Positions 6,254-7,382 of a DNA stretch of 7,382 bases are shown one piece after another. The notes under the pieces were generated by a model, which saw nothing but the letters and a program-made list of their open reading frames with translations, made no database searches and had not been told where the DNA came from. A program made the position numbers and the translations under genes. The stretch's first letter is position 1. Every line of letters begins with the position of its first letter. The stretch is taken from the NCBI GenBank assembly GCA_021151615.1, contig JAGKXA010000216.1, positions 1 through 7,382 of the forward strand. Direction: 5' to 3'. This DNA is from Cellvibrionaceae bacterium (GTDB lineage Bacteria; Pseudomonadota; Gammaproteobacteria; Pseudomonadales; Cellvibrionaceae).

Positions 6254-6289
6254 AAAAAACCTTCTGAAGTAAATTCAGAAGGTTTTTTT
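6254..6289. terminator. Bidirectional rho-independent terminator
   Basis: AACCTTCTGAA (6258-6268) pairs perfectly with TTCAGAAGGTT (6274-6284) across a GTAAA loop. It is bordered by an A run on the left (6254-6259) and a T run on the right (6283-6289). It therefore can end transcription from the DUF4380 gene on the plus strand and from the pectate lyase gene on the minus strand. It fits the convergent arrangement exactly. Confidence 0.92.
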
Positions 6290-6313
6290 GTTGATGGTCA
6301 ATCCAACACGTGC

Positions 6314-7382
6314 TTAGAGATAGCCCACTTTTTTACCAAAGGCGATGAGGTTAGATCCGTAATCACCGCCCCATACATAACCGGTGCGACGCTCTTCAGA
6401 CATTTGGGTGATATCGTAGAACTTGCTACCGTCGCGATCACTGAAGAAGCCGCGATTGGTGTTCAGGTCGTAGAAGCGATACCACATTTTACTGCCGGAT
6501 TTTTTGATAATCGGATTGGTTTTCGCTTGCGAGCGATCATAGGTGTAACCATCCAAATAGGTCGTCGGACTGTTAAACCAATTCAATGCGGCCTTCACTG
6601 CTTTTTGCACATCGGCAGTTTGCGGTTGGGTCATTAGGAAGCCAATCACACCAATGGATTCACTGCCACTGAGTGATTCCAATTCATAGGCGCGTGCTTT
6701 CTTCGGCAAATAATCCGTTGCACCGTGCTGTGCACACCAGACGGTCAGTGTGCCGTTTTGTTTCCACTGCGCTTTCAAAATATAGTCAGTGCCTTTGGTG
6801 ACAGCGGTTTTGAAGCGCGCACGGTCAGCATCGCTGAAAGTATCGTTATCGAACGGCGCCATTTTTTTCGCGGCGAAATCCAGCACGGTTAACGCATAGG
6901 CCATGCCGTTATCGTTGAAGGTCGCGTGATCCGCGTAACCGCCTTTGAGCGGATAAAATTGTGGCAATGCACCGGTGCTGTATTGCGAACTCACAATAAA
7001 GTTGGCCGCACGGCGCACTGCATCGCGGTATTTTGTATTGCCACCAGTTTTATAAATTTCGGCGAGATAAACCATTTCGGTAATGGTCGCGCCATTATCG
7101 ATGGTGCCGCTGTCGCTACCGCCGTTGCCTGCGCTCACCGAGTTGTAATCCAGATTTTTTGGCCAGCCGCCGTTCGTTAATTGATAAGACAACACAACAT
7201 CCGCACGTGAGCTATTCCACTTGGTGCGCGCGTTGCGCAACCAACTAGCGACTGGGTTGCCGTCTAATGTCAACAAGGTGCCAGTGCCCGTTGCCGGTGT
7301 GGAACTGCTAGCAGCGCTGGAGCTGGATTGTAACGAGGAAGCAACACTGCTACTGCTGACTGCACCAGCGCAGGTTCCTGCT
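6314..7382 (-). CDS. pel10A: PL10 pectate lyase, C-terminal part (partial at the right edge)
   Basis: Cleaves polygalacturonate by calcium-dependent beta-elimination, outside the cell. The frame is open to the window edge, so the gene begins beyond it; the TTG at 7276 is internal. Visible are the end of a folded module (AGTCAG, like the C-terminal end of a CBM2), a Ser-rich linker (VSSSSVASSLQSSSSAASSS, about 7366-7307), and a full PL10 catalytic domain from about 7276. Family marks include NGGWPKNLDY, GTIDNGATITEMVYLAEIY, ATFNDNGMAYAL, TVWCAQHG and KARAYELESLSGSES. Counting back from the C-terminus against Cellvibrio japonicus Pel10A (numbering from memory), the essential D389, D451 and R524 fall on Asp (codon 7099-7097), Asp (6913-6911) and Arg (6694-6692), so the enzyme looks active. 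The symbol follows that homologue. It ends at TAA 6316-6314, just before the two-way terminator. Confidence 0.93.
   Translation of the reverse strand, partial: AGTCAGAVSSSSVASSLQSSSSAASSSTPATGTGTLLTLDGNPVASWLRNARTKWNSSRADVVLSYQLTNGGWPKNLDYNSVSAGNGGSDSGTIDNGATITEMVYLAEIYKTGGNTKYRDAVRRAANFIVSSQYSTGALPQFYPLKGGYADHATFNDNGMAYALTVLDFAAKKMAPFDNDTFSDADRARFKTAVTKGTDYILKAQWKQNGTLTVWCAQHGATDYLPKKARAYELESLSGSESIGVIGFLMTQPQTADVQKAVKAALNWFNSPTTYLDGYTYDRSQAKTNPIIKKSGSKMWYRFYDLNTNRGFFSDRDGSKFYDITQMSEERRTGYVWGGDYGSNLIAFGKKVGYL

Noticed and set aside
6926..7180. Plus-strand frame inside the pectate lyase gene
   Set aside because: It overlaps conserved PL10 motifs on the other strand and lacks a ribosome site.
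1..7382. CRISPR array, tRNA, rRNA, insertion sequence, phage or toxin-antitoxin genes
   Set aside because: I saw no regularly spaced repeats, cloverleaf-like sequence, transposase motifs or paired small genes of that kind. The only repeats are linker-coding DNA and short operator-like sites.

Overview
The window looks like a chromosomal piece of a plant-cell-wall-degrading gammaproteobacterium, most likely Cellvibrio or a close relative. The grounds are a secreted GH6 cellulase with N-terminal CBM2 and CBM10 modules joined by long serine-rich linkers, a PL10 pectate lyase preceded by the same kind of linker, and a small TIGR02647-type protein of gammaproteobacteria. The assignment rests on recognition of protein families, not on a database search.

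Layout: 1-71 (minus) is the first 23 codons of a small membrane protein that runs off the left edge. 72-575 has no gene but holds a 12-bp palindrome, two copies of a GGTAGCGC operator-like motif and a strong terminator for minus-strand transcription. 576-1182 (minus) is the wreck of a GH74 xyloglucanase/endoglucanase: a start codon and signal peptide, then GH74 pieces scattered over all three frames, with stops and large internal deletions. 1183-2314 is a long AT-rich non-coding stretch with two further GGTAGCGC sites, a GCGC-centred palindrome and, close to the next gene, two small hairpins. 2315-4495 (plus) is the intact cel6A-type gene, with a good terminator at 4650-4685. 4804-5049 (plus) is the small conserved protein. 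5168-6205 (plus) is a secreted DUF4380 protein with a probable galactose-mutarotase-like fold. A two-way terminator separates it from the convergent PL10 pectate lyase at 6314-7382 (minus), whose N-terminal part lies beyond the right edge.

How it fits together: Cel6A would attack crystalline cellulose and the pectate lyase would open the pectin around it. The lost GH74 would have dealt with xyloglucan. The four GGTAGCGC sites resemble LacI-family sugar-responsive operators. They lie upstream of the membrane-protein fragment, in the flank of the GH74 remnant, and upstream of cel6A. This suggests, as inference, one carbohydrate-responsive regulator acting across the locus.

I found no CRISPR array, tRNA, rRNA, transposase, phage gene or clearly new multi-gene system. 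The points most worth a second look are the GH74 remnant, the repeated operator-like motif, and the long upstream region of cel6A.
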